From: Gammaproteobacteria bacterium
Lineage (GTDB): Bacteria; Pseudomonadota; Gammaproteobacteria; Steroidobacterales; Steroidobacteraceae
NCBI GenBank assembly: GCA_030040235.1
Contig: JASHUC010000138.1
Span: 1-6,897, forward strand
DNA length: 6,897 bases
Reading direction: 5' to 3'
The notes below the pieces were generated by a model. It ran no database searches. It had not been told where the DNA came from and saw only the letters and a program-made list of their open reading frames with translations. Position numbers and translations under genes: made by a program. Numbering within the stretch: the stretch's first letter is position 1; the number at the start of each line of letters is the position of its first letter. Shown one piece after another: positions 1 to 4,939 of the stretch.

Positions 1-131
1 TCCAGTCGATGATTCCCTTCAAGCCGCTGCCGCGCGCGCTTTATGGCCCGAATGTCTACCGAAGTCCGATCTACGTGCAGGAGATTGCGCATCGCAAGGC
101 GACGCAGGACCGGGAAATCGAGGGAACTTGA
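1..131 (+). CDS. SDR-family oxidoreductase, C-terminal end (5' end outside window)
   Basis: This is the last 42 codons of a gene entering from the left; it ends at the TGA at 129-131. The peptide contains a PFKPLPRALYGP stretch and ends in DREIEGT. Alone it is too short to identify, but the same tail recurs at 617-747 behind a longer SDR-like segment (MDPLVAARFVLNGILNNDLYVV), and that pattern is typical of the C-terminus of short-chain dehydrogenases. By that link this is probably the tail of an intact NAD(P)-dependent SDR whose Rossmann domain and YxxxK site lie upstream, unseen. It differs from the second copy at only two bases (65 and 86), both silent. The following lipoprotein gene starts 56 bases after this stop, so the two were probably neighbours in one operon. 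Family assignment is inference. Confidence 0.6.
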   Translation, partial: QSMIPFKPLPRALYGPNVYRSPIYVQEIAHRKATQDREIEGT

Positions 132-415
132 CACTCGCGCCCGCTGCACCCCAGCATGAAATGCTCTCTATCCGGCGAGGGTACCCCATGAGCCGCACTC
201 TGATACCGGTAGGCGCACCGGCGGCGCTCTGCGCCATGGTCTTGCTCGCGGCCTGCAGCTCCCAGAGCGCGCCGCCGGCCGCGGTGAGTACGAAAGCGCC
301 GGCACCGGCTTCCGCGCCGGAGAATCCCTACGCAGCGCTCGCCAAGCTGCCCGACTGGAGCGGGGTATGGGATCCCGCATTCATGCGTCCGCTCCCGGGC
401 CAGGCGCGCCCGGCG
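1..415 (+). repeat. Direct repeat, copy 1 (SDR tail + lipoprotein start)
   Basis: Bases 1-415 align with 617-1030 at an offset of 616, which falls to 615 after a one-base indel just before the lipoprotein start codon. Hand comparison gives 2 differences in the SDR tail (1-131), about 8 in the 56-base spacer and about 26 in the 228 bases of lipoprotein coding sequence. Similarity stops abruptly at 415/1030, after a shared CCGGCG. The left edge lies outside the window. Confidence 0.95.
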
Positions 416-535
416 TGCAGCCGCGGCCGAAGGGGGCGCGGAAGAAGGGGCGCCCCCGCTTCCGCGGCTTCACCGAGGGCAGCCCCGCTGCGCACCGGCC
501 GATGGACCCGCTCGTTGCGGCGCGGTTCGTCTTGA
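188..535 (+). pseudogene. Truncated lipoprotein gene (paralogue of the gene at 803-1621)
   Basis: The ATG at 188 follows a GAGGG ribosome site at 177-181 with 6-base spacing, so translation could still begin. The first 76 codons match the downstream lipoprotein: basic start MSRTL, hydrophobic stretch, lipobox LLAAC with Cys23, an Ala/Pro-rich linker, then ENPYAALAKLPDWSGVWDP. At about base 415 the homology ends. The reading frame runs on, out of phase, through DNA derived from an SDR gene, giving an Arg/Gly/Ala-rich tail without family features and stopping at 535. The product would be 115 residues against 272 for the intact paralogue. It lacks the whole conserved core (the CVPPG, GHWEGDTLVVET and EYVCEQNN motifs). 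It is most likely a non-functional remnant, though a short secreted lipid-anchored peptide is possible. Many differences from the intact copy change amino acids in the leader and linker. Confidence 0.8.
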
Positions 536-747
536 ACGGCATTCTCAACAACGACCTGTACGTCGTCGCCGAGCCCGAGTACCGGGTGGGCGTCGAGGCG
601 CGTTGCAACGCGCTGCTCCAGTCGATGATTCCCTTCAAGCCGCTGCCGCGCGCGCTTTATGGCCCGAATGTCTACCGAAGCCCGATCTACGTGCAGGAGA
701 TCGCGCATCGCAAGGCGACGCAGGACCGGGAAATCGAGGGAACTTGA
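416..747 (+). pseudogene. SDR-family oxidoreductase remnant, C-terminal part only
   Basis: Read in the frame that ends at the TGA at 745-747, this segment encodes about 110 residues. They include a basic stretch (KGARKKGRPRFRGF), then HRPMDPLVAARFVLNGILNNDLYVVAEPEYRVGVEARCNALLQSM and the same IEGT end as the tail at 1-131. The pattern 'MDP..VA..VL.GI..NDLY......E.R..VE.R...LL' is what I recognise at the C-terminus of classical SDR enzymes, after the catalytic domain. The NAD(P)-binding GxxxGxG motif and the YxxxK active site are absent, because the 5' part is replaced by the broken lipoprotein gene. No ribosome site or start codon serves this frame; an in-phase ATG at 367 lies in lipoprotein-derived sequence. 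No stops have accumulated, so the break looks recent or the fragment is tolerated. Confidence 0.65.
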
Positions 748-1030
748 CACTCGCGCCCGCTGCACCACAGCATAAAATTGTCTCTATCTGGCGAGGAACC
801 CCATGAGCCGCACTCTGATACGGTTTAGCGCACCGGCGGCGCTCTGCGCCATGGCCTTGCTTGCGGCCTGTGGCTCCCCGGGCGCGCAGCCGGCCGCGGC
901 GGGCACCGCAGCGCCGGCACCGGCTCCAGCGCCGGAGAATCCCTACGCAGCGCTCGCCAAACTGCCCGACTGGAGTGGTGTGTGGGATCCCACCTTCATG
1001 CGTCCGCTCCCGGGCCAGGCGCGACCGGCG
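617..1030 (+). repeat. Direct repeat, copy 2 (SDR tail + lipoprotein start)
   Basis: This is the partner of bases 1-415. It contains the SDR 3' end, the spacer and the first 76 codons of the intact lipoprotein gene. Beyond 1030 the sequence continues into the rest of the lipoprotein gene, whereas copy 1 switches to SDR sequence. The repeats are direct and are not flanked by recognisable transposase genes or terminal inverted repeats. Confidence 0.95.
744..778 (+). promoter_or_regulatory. Weak candidate promoter ahead of the lipoprotein gene
   Basis: A perfect TTGACA (744-749) overlaps the SDR stop codon, and TAAAAT (773-778) resembles a -10 box. The 23-base spacing is well beyond the usual 16-18, so this is doubtful. 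In the upstream copy TTGACA is kept (128-133) but the second element reads TGAAAT. The gene may instead be transcribed by read-through from the SDR gene. Confidence 0.2.
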
Positions 1031-1621
1031 CCCCCGAAGCTCACGCCGAAATATGCGGCCGCTTACGCCAAGCTCCAGCAGGAGAACCGCACCACGCCCG
1101 GCATCAATTTCGTATCGGACGTGGCGAGCTGCGTACCGCCCGGCCTGCCGCAGAGCATGCAGGAGCCCTATCCGATCGAATTTCTCTTTACTCCGGGACG
1201 AGTGACGATCCTCATCGAGACGGACCATCTCGTGCGGCGCATCCCGACCGACGGCAAGCCGCCGCCCAAGGATCCGGACCCGACCTATCAGGGAACCTCG
1301 GTCGGGCACTGGGAAGGTGACACCCTGGTCGTGGAGACCTCGGCGATCCTGCCCGACACGAGCCCGCTCAACGGGATCAAGGATCACAGCGCCCAGTTCC
1401 ACGTGACCGAGCGGATGCACCTCGTGAGCCCGGACGTCCTCGCGATCACGACCACGCGATCCGATCCGACGGTGTTCGTCGAGCCCTATACGACGACCGC
1501 TTACTATCGGCGTCACCGTGACTGGCACATCATGGAGTACGTGTGCGAGCAGAACAACCACGATGCCCTGAATGCCAAGGGCGATGCCGCCTTCAGTCTC
1601 AAGCACAACCCTGGAGAGTAG
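803..1621 (+). CDS. Exported lipoprotein of unknown function (CLPPG / GxWEGDTLVV type)
   Basis: This encodes 272 residues. The ATG at 803 is preceded by GAGGA (793-797) at 5-base spacing. The lipoprotein leader ends in LLAAC with Cys23 as the lipidated residue, and is followed by an Ala/Pro linker to about residue 45. The mature part has the hallmarks of a widespread uncharacterised family: LPDWSGVW (54-61), a SCVPPGLP segment (109-116), PYPIEFLFTPGRVTILIE (122-139), GHWEGDTLVVET (168-179) and MEYVCEQNN (244-252). Cys110 and Cys248 could form a disulfide in the periplasm. The protein is probably anchored facing the periplasm. No enzymatic function is established for the family as far as I know. 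In my experience such proteins often sit beside DUF6152 proteins, as here, where the next start codon is 4 bases after this stop. A broken paralogue lies just upstream. Confidence 0.85.
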   Translation: MSRTLIRFSAPAALCAMALLAACGSPGAQPAAAGTAAPAPAPAPENPYAALAKLPDWSGVWDPTFMRPLPGQARPAPPKLTPKYAAAYAKLQQENRTTPGINFVSDVASCVPPGLPQSMQEPYPIEFLFTPGRVTILIETDHLVRRIPTDGKPPPKDPDPTYQGTSVGHWEGDTLVVETSAILPDTSPLNGIKDHSAQFHVTERMHLVSPDVLAITTTRSDPTVFVEPYTTTAYYRRHRDWHIMEYVCEQNNHDALNAKGDAAFSLKHNPGE

Positions 1622-1625
1622 GACT

Positions 1626-2021
1626 GTGAAGCTCAGCCGCTGGATTGCACAACTGCTGGTGTCCGGCGCGTGCCTTGCGCTCGGGCAGGCCGCGAGCGCG
1701 CATCACTCGACGGCCATGTTCGAGTGGGGGAAGGAGAAAACTCTCACCGGCACGATCGAGCGGTACGAGTGGACGCAGCCGCATACCTTCATCTGGATCT
1801 TCGTGCCGCGAGGGTCGGGCAGGACTCAGGAGTGGGGTCTCGAGGGCATGAGCCCGAGCTGGCTAGGCCGGCGCGGCTGGAGCCGCAATTCGCTCGCCGC
1901 GGGCGACAAGGTGAAAATCGTGTACTACCCGCTCAAGGACGGCCGGCCCGGAGGCTTCTACGTGCGGGTCACCACGCCCGACGGCCACACCATCGCGGCG
2001 CTGCCGCAGCGCTCGGGGTAG
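1626..2021 (+). CDS. Exported DUF6152-family protein
   Basis: This encodes 131 residues from a GTG at 1626. GGAGAG (1613-1618), which lies in the end of the preceding gene, gives a suitable ribosome site. Earlier in-frame ATGs lie inside that gene and would spoil the leader peptide. The N-terminus is a Sec signal (KLSRW followed by a hydrophobic run), with probable cleavage at ASA|HH after residue 25, leaving the family's typical mature His-His start. Motifs fit DUF6152: HHSTAMFEW (26-34), LTGTIERYEWTQPHTFIWIFV (40-60), a GLEGMSP segment, GWSRNSLAAGDKVKIVYYPLKDG (84-106) and a final GG-FYVRVTTPDG strand. It should be a small beta-rich periplasmic protein. The paired histidines could bind metal, but that is inference and no function is known. 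It is tightly linked to the upstream lipoprotein, which suggests co-expression and perhaps a physical partnership. Confidence 0.85.
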   Translation: MKLSRWIAQLLVSGACLALGQAASAHHSTAMFEWGKEKTLTGTIERYEWTQPHTFIWIFVPRGSGRTQEWGLEGMSPSWLGRRGWSRNSLAAGDKVKIVYYPLKDGRPGGFYVRVTTPDGHTIAALPQRSG

Positions 2022-2056
2022 CCGCGAGCCCAGGTGTAGCGCACCCGAGCTGACCC

Positions 2057-2075
2057 GAGGAGGCGATTGAGCGTG
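2057..2075 (+). promoter_or_regulatory. Ribosome site that decides the dioxygenase start
   Basis: GAGGAGG at 2057-2063 is a near-perfect Shine-Dalgarno sequence. TTG at 2067 is only 3 bases away, too close. GTG at 2073 lies 9 bases away, a normal distance, and is preferred. The choice removes two residues from the longer reading. Confidence 0.65.
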
Positions 2076-3140
2076 CAGGACGGACGGGCGGAAGCGGTCG
2101 ATCGCGAGGCGGGAGTCGAGCGCCAGGGCTTCTACTCCCGCGCCCGGACGGCAAACCTCGCCCCCCTTTGGCGAGTGCTGCACGGCCTCGTGACGGCGGC
2201 ACCCACATCCGATGCGGTGCCTGCGATCTGGGAGTACCGGAAAGTTCGCCCCTACCTGCTCGAGGCCTGCGAGCTCATCACGACGGAGGAGGCGGAACGG
2301 CGCGTCCTCGTCCTCGAGAACCCGGGTCTTCCGGGCCAGTCGCGGATCACACCGAGCCTGTTTGCGGGGCTGCAGATCATCCTCCCGGGCGAGACCGCCC
2401 CGGCGCACCGGCACGTCGCGGCCGCGTTGCGTTTCATCATCGAGGGCAAGGACGCCTATACCGCAGTCGATGGCGAGCGCACGATGATGGAGCCGGGGGA
2501 CTTCGTCATCACCCCCTCGTGGACCTGGCACGATCACGGCAACGAGTCCGATCAGCCGATGGTGTGGCTCGACGGACTCGACATGCACATCATCAATCTG
2601 CTGAGCACGAGCTTTCGCGAGAACTATCCCGGCCGCGTGCATCCGATCGTGCGGCCCGAGGGGAGCGCCTCCCTCGAGGCGGGTTGCAACATGCTGCCGG
2701 CGGATTACGCGCGACGCTCGCAGACTTCGCCCATTTTCAACTATCCCTTTCGCGTGACCCGCGATGCGCTCGAGCGGCTGAGCCGGCTGCGGGCGCCGGA
2801 TCCCTGTCACGGCTTCAAGATGGTCTATATCAATCCGGTGACCGGCGGATCGGCGATGACGACGATGACCACCGCCATGCAGTTGTTCCCGAAGGGCTTC
2901 ACGACCGAGCCCTATCGGACGACCGCGGGCACGGTGTTTTGCGTCGTTCAGGGCTCGGGAACCGCAGTCATCGCGGGCGAGCCTCTTGCCTTCCGTGCCC
3001 ACGACCTGTTCGTGGTCCCGAGCTGGCATTCCTTCACGCTCGAGGCGGCCGAGGAGGCGGTGATCTTCTCGTTCTCCGATCGCATCACGCAGGAGAAGCT
3101 CGATATCTTTCGAGAAGAGCGTGGTCCGCAGGTGGCTTGA
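2073..3140 (+). CDS. Gentisate 1,2-dioxygenase-like double-cupin ring-cleaving enzyme
   Basis: This encodes 355 residues, typical for gentisate 1,2-dioxygenase (EC 1.13.11.4), a cytoplasmic Fe(II) enzyme that opens gentisate to maleylpyruvate; there is no signal peptide. The N-terminal LAPLWRVLHGLVT, RPYLLEACELITTEEAERRV and LENPGL segments are strongly characteristic. Cupin 1 (about 95-165) carries PAHRH and SWTWHDHGN. By recalled numbering of salicylate 1,2-dioxygenase (His119, His121, His160; Arg83, Arg127, His162), the equivalents here are His112, His114, His153, Arg76, Arg120 and His155. Cupin 2 (about 265-340) has lost the ligands, as usual. DPCHGFKM and FSFSDR near the end also fit. 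The residue at recalled Trp104 is Phe97, so substrate preference is open: gentisate, a salicylate or a related hydroxyaromatic. No maleylpyruvate isomerase or fumarylpyruvate hydrolase is visible nearby. It lies 51 bases after the DUF6152 gene, probably in the same operon. Confidence 0.88.
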   Translation: MQDGRAEAVDREAGVERQGFYSRARTANLAPLWRVLHGLVTAAPTSDAVPAIWEYRKVRPYLLEACELITTEEAERRVLVLENPGLPGQSRITPSLFAGLQIILPGETAPAHRHVAAALRFIIEGKDAYTAVDGERTMMEPGDFVITPSWTWHDHGNESDQPMVWLDGLDMHIINLLSTSFRENYPGRVHPIVRPEGSASLEAGCNMLPADYARRSQTSPIFNYPFRVTRDALERLSRLRAPDPCHGFKMVYINPVTGGSAMTTMTTAMQLFPKGFTTEPYRTTAGTVFCVVQGSGTAVIAGEPLAFRAHDLFVVPSWHSFTLEAAEEAVIFSFSDRITQEKLDIFREERGPQVA

Positions 3141-3192
3141 GCCCGATCCTCTGGTGGTGCCTGGCGGTGCCGTGGTTTCTGACGAGCTATCT

Positions 3193-3219
3193 GCTTTAAT
3201 TCCAATGCTCTAATATTTC
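3193..3219 (+). promoter_or_regulatory. AT-rich candidate promoter region for the NTF2-like/hydrolase pair
   Basis: Within the 133-base gap after the dioxygenase gene, an AT-rich patch stands out from GC-rich surroundings. It holds TTTAAT (3195-3200, five of six matches to a -10 box) and TAATAT (3211-3216, four of six). Neither has a convincing -35 at normal spacing. The size of the gap and this composition suggest a separate start of transcription here, but weakly. Confidence 0.3.
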
Positions 3220-3226
3220 CTCAGCT

Positions 3227-3240
3227 CCGGAGGCCTCCGG
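3227..3240. promoter_or_regulatory. Perfect 14-base palindrome, possible operator
   Basis: CCGGAGGCCTCCGG reads identically on both strands. It lies 34 bases upstream of the NTF2-like start codon and 10 bases after the candidate TAATAT box, a typical operator position. It could also form a hairpin in the mRNA leader, but with almost no loop this is less likely. A regulator is not identifiable in the window. Confidence 0.35.
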
Positions 3241-3273
3241 GGCCAACAACAGCAACAAGGGGAGGGGATTGCC

Positions 3274-3768
3274 GTGAAACGCATGAGTCTCGTCGCGATC
3301 GCCGCGGGCCTGGTGCTCGCCTGCACGCAGCTTCACGCTCAGGAACCGACCGTTGGGGCGGCCGATCCGGATGCGCTCTTCCACAGCGATGATCCGAAGC
3401 TCAACACCAACATGCAGGCGGCCTACCACATCGTCAAGGACCTCATCGAGGCGGCCCACTGGGAGATGGCCGATCAGTACCTGACGGCGCGCTACATTCA
3501 ACACAACCCGAATGCGGTCTCGGGCCGCGCCGGGGTGGTGTACTACTTCACGAAGGTCCTCAAGGCCAAACCGAAGCCGATCCCGGAGAAGATGCACACC
3601 AAGATCGTCTCGGTGGTCGCGCAGGGCGATTACGTGGTGGTGGCCTACCCACGCTCCTACAAGGATCCGAGCGGCAAGCGCTACACGACCACGTGGTTCG
3701 ACATGTGGCGCTTCGTTGACGGCAAGGCGGACGAGCACTGGGATCCGGCTATGCGCAGTAGCAAATAG
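3274..3768 (+). CDS. Exported SnoaL/NTF2-like protein
   Basis: This encodes 164 residues from a GTG at 3274; GGAGG (3261-3265) lies 8 bases upstream. An ATG three codons later (3283) is a weaker alternative. The N-terminus is a signal peptide (MKRMSL, hydrophobic run) with likely cleavage at LHA|QE after residue 22. The body has the NTF2-like fold signature of the SnoaL-type group: a helical start (VKDLIEAAHWEMADQYL), YIQHNPNA (74-81), a GRAGVVYYF segment, an EGD-like AQGDYVVVAY (116-125), and the strongly typical DMWRFVDGKADEHWD (143-157). Cytoplasmic members include polyketide cyclases, ketosteroid isomerases and many proteins of unknown activity, all with a hydrophobic cone-shaped pocket. 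An exported version next to an exported hydrolase suggests handling of a small hydrophobic molecule in the periplasm; this is inference. The hydrolase starts 14 bases after this stop. Confidence 0.85.
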   Translation: MKRMSLVAIAAGLVLACTQLHAQEPTVGAADPDALFHSDDPKLNTNMQAAYHIVKDLIEAAHWEMADQYLTARYIQHNPNAVSGRAGVVYYFTKVLKAKPKPIPEKMHTKIVSVVAQGDYVVVAYPRSYKDPSGKRYTTTWFDMWRFVDGKADEHWDPAMRSSK

Positions 3769-3782
3769 CGCGGGACGCTCGG

Positions 3783-4637
3783 ATGCGGTACGCCCTGGCC
3801 CTCGCCGCGTTGCTCTCGTTGAGGCTGCTCGGCGAGGCCTCCCAGGCGGCACCGCAGTGGCTCACGTTACCGCCGACGCCAACGCTCCCGGTGCCCGCGC
3901 GAAGCGGCTACGCGCCGGTCGATGGGATCCGGATCTGGTACGCGGAGTTCGGCCGGGGCGCGCCCGTCGTGCTGCTTCACGGCGGGCTCGCCAATGCGAA
4001 CTACTGGGGTCATCAGGTCCGCGCGCTCGAAGGGCACTACCGCGTGATCGTCATGGACAGCCGGGGCCATGGCCGCTCGACGCGCAATGCATCGCCGTTC
4101 GGCTACGACCTCATGGCCGAGGACGTGCTCGGCCTCATGGATTATCTGCATGTCTCGAAGGCGGCCGTCGTCGGCTGGAGCGATGGGGCGATCATCGGTC
4201 TCGATCTCGCCATCCATCATCCGCAGCGGCTGTCGAGGCTCTTCGCCTTCGCTGCCAACTCCGATCCGAGCGGGGTGAAGGACGTGTCGAAGAGCCCGGT
4301 TTTCACGGGTTTCATCGCGCGGGCACGGCGCGAGTACCAGCGGCTCTCACCCACACCCCACGATTACGATTCGTTTCTCGCCCAGATCACCCGGATGTGG
4401 GCCTCGCAGCCTCATTTCACGGCGGCGCAGCTCGAGGGCATCCGCATCCCGACCTGGATCGTCGATGCCGATCACGACGAGGCCATCGAGCGCGCGAACA
4501 CGCTTTTCATGGCCGACCACATCCCCGGCAGCGGACTTTTGATCCTGCCTCAGGTCAGCCATTTCGCGTTCTTGCAGGACCCCGATCTGTTCGATGCCGC
4601 ACTCGGGCACTTCCTTGAGCATGTGCGCGGCAGATAG
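3783..4637 (+). CDS. Exported alpha/beta hydrolase
   Basis: This encodes 284 residues. The N-terminus (MRYALALAALLSLRLLGEASQA) looks like a signal peptide, with likely cleavage near residue 22, so the enzyme probably acts in the periplasm. The fold markers are clear: VVLLHGGLANANYW (62-75) supplies the HGG oxyanion loop, RVIVMDSRGHGRS (87-99) is the next strand and loop, and GWSDG (131-135) is the nucleophile elbow with Ser133. The acid is probably Asp232 in DADHDEA, and His260 in VSHFAF completes the triad. The cap region (about 160-215) does not identify a substrate. The family includes esterases, lactonases, C-C hydrolases and haloalkane dehalogenases; the serine nucleophile argues against the last. 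There is no strong ribosome site before the ATG at 3783, only GGGA around 3772-3775, so translation may be coupled to the preceding gene, 14 bases away. Confidence 0.9.
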   Translation: MRYALALAALLSLRLLGEASQAAPQWLTLPPTPTLPVPARSGYAPVDGIRIWYAEFGRGAPVVLLHGGLANANYWGHQVRALEGHYRVIVMDSRGHGRSTRNASPFGYDLMAEDVLGLMDYLHVSKAAVVGWSDGAIIGLDLAIHHPQRLSRLFAFAANSDPSGVKDVSKSPVFTGFIARARREYQRLSPTPHDYDSFLAQITRMWASQPHFTAAQLEGIRIPTWIVDADHDEAIERANTLFMADHIPGSGLLILPQVSHFAFLQDPDLFDAALGHFLEHVRGR

Positions 4638-4673
4638 CGCGGCGGTCTTCAGATGGCGAAGGGGCGTCGTGGT

Positions 4674-4691
4674 GCCTTTGGGATCAAAGGC
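4674..4691 (+). terminator. Short hairpin after the hydrolase gene, possible weak terminator
   Basis: GCCTTTG (4674-4680), loop GGAT and CAAAGGC (4685-4691) form a 7-pair stem, 36 bases after the hydrolase stop. Only two T's follow directly, so it is not a classical intrinsic terminator. It may be a 3' stabilising hairpin or a Rho-assisted end. Confidence 0.3.
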
Positions 4692-4715
4692 TTACACGAC
4701 TTCCCGCGGGGTCTC

Positions 4716-4778
4716 CGCGGTTCATGCTCGAGTCGCCGCGGTTCGTGCACCGGTCCGCGCCGTTCGTGCCTGGGACAC
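4716..4778 (+). repeat. Three direct repeats at 21-base pitch in the gap before the cytochrome gene
   Basis: The cores CGCGGTTCATGC (4716-4727), CGCGGTTCGTGC (4737-4748) and CGCCGTTCGTGC (4758-4769) are spaced exactly 21 bases apart, with diverged sequence between them. A pitch of two helical turns places all copies on one face of the DNA, as in arrays of binding sites for a dimeric activator or repressor. They end about 30 bases before a TATGAT box. The 21-base period also equals seven codons, so a decayed coding repeat cannot be excluded. Confidence 0.6.
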
Positions 4779-4800
4779 TCACGCACGATCCTCATTTGGC

Positions 4801-4806
4801 TATGAT
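4801..4806 (+). promoter_or_regulatory. Candidate -10 box (TATGAT) for the cytochrome/DUF1592 gene
   Basis: TATGAT matches five of six bases of the -10 consensus and lies 133 bases before the start codon. No good -35 is seen 16-18 bases upstream, where an activator-dependent promoter would not need one. The three 21-base repeats lie just upstream, which fits that idea. Confidence 0.3.
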
Positions 4807-4817
4807 GCGCGAGAGCC

Positions 4818-4848
4818 GCCCGGACGGGGATTGCAACCCCAGCCGGGC
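4818..4848 (+). other. GC-rich hairpin in the presumed leader of the cytochrome/DUF1592 gene
   Basis: GCCCGG (4818-4823) pairs with CCGGGC (4843-4848), and GGGG (4826-4829) pairs with CCCC (4837-4840), across a two-by-two internal loop and a 7-base loop ATTGCAA. No T-run follows, so it is not an intrinsic terminator. It would lie at the 5' end of a transcript starting just after the TATGAT box and could affect mRNA stability or act as a protein site. Confidence 0.4.
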
Positions 4849-4939
4849 CCCGCTTGCGTCAAGACATCCTATTGGCCCGGTCACATTCATCGGCGGCAAA
4901 ATAGGCGGTTGCAGATCGAGGACATGGCGAGGAGCGGCA

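Noticed and set aside
367..747. A 126-codon plus-strand frame as an independent gene
   Set aside because: Its start lies in out-of-phase lipoprotein sequence with no ribosome site. Only the part after about 416 is meaningful, as an SDR remnant.
1..1030. The direct repeat as an insertion sequence or phage attachment site
   Set aside because: No transposase or integrase, terminal inverted repeats or tRNA end is present. The repeat is made of ordinary gene ends.
635..1606. A 323-codon open frame on the minus strand
   Set aside because: It is antisense to the SDR remnant and the intact lipoprotein gene. Its end resembles the minus-strand frame at 19-237 only because the underlying DNA is duplicated.
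2011..2050. Inverted repeat GCTCGGG / CCCGAGC around the DUF6152 stop codon
   Set aside because: The 26-base loop and lack of a T-run make it a poor terminator, and seven-base matches of this kind are common in GC-rich DNA.
1863..3029. A 388-codon open frame on the minus strand
   Set aside because: It is antisense to the DUF6152 and gentisate dioxygenase-like genes. The translation is Arg/His/Gly-rich without recognisable domains, which is typical of a shadow frame.
3274..3330. SnoaL-like protein as a lipoprotein (VLAC at residues 14-17)
   Set aside because: Leu at the -2 position is unusual for a lipobox, and a conventional cleavage site LHA|QE follows five residues later.
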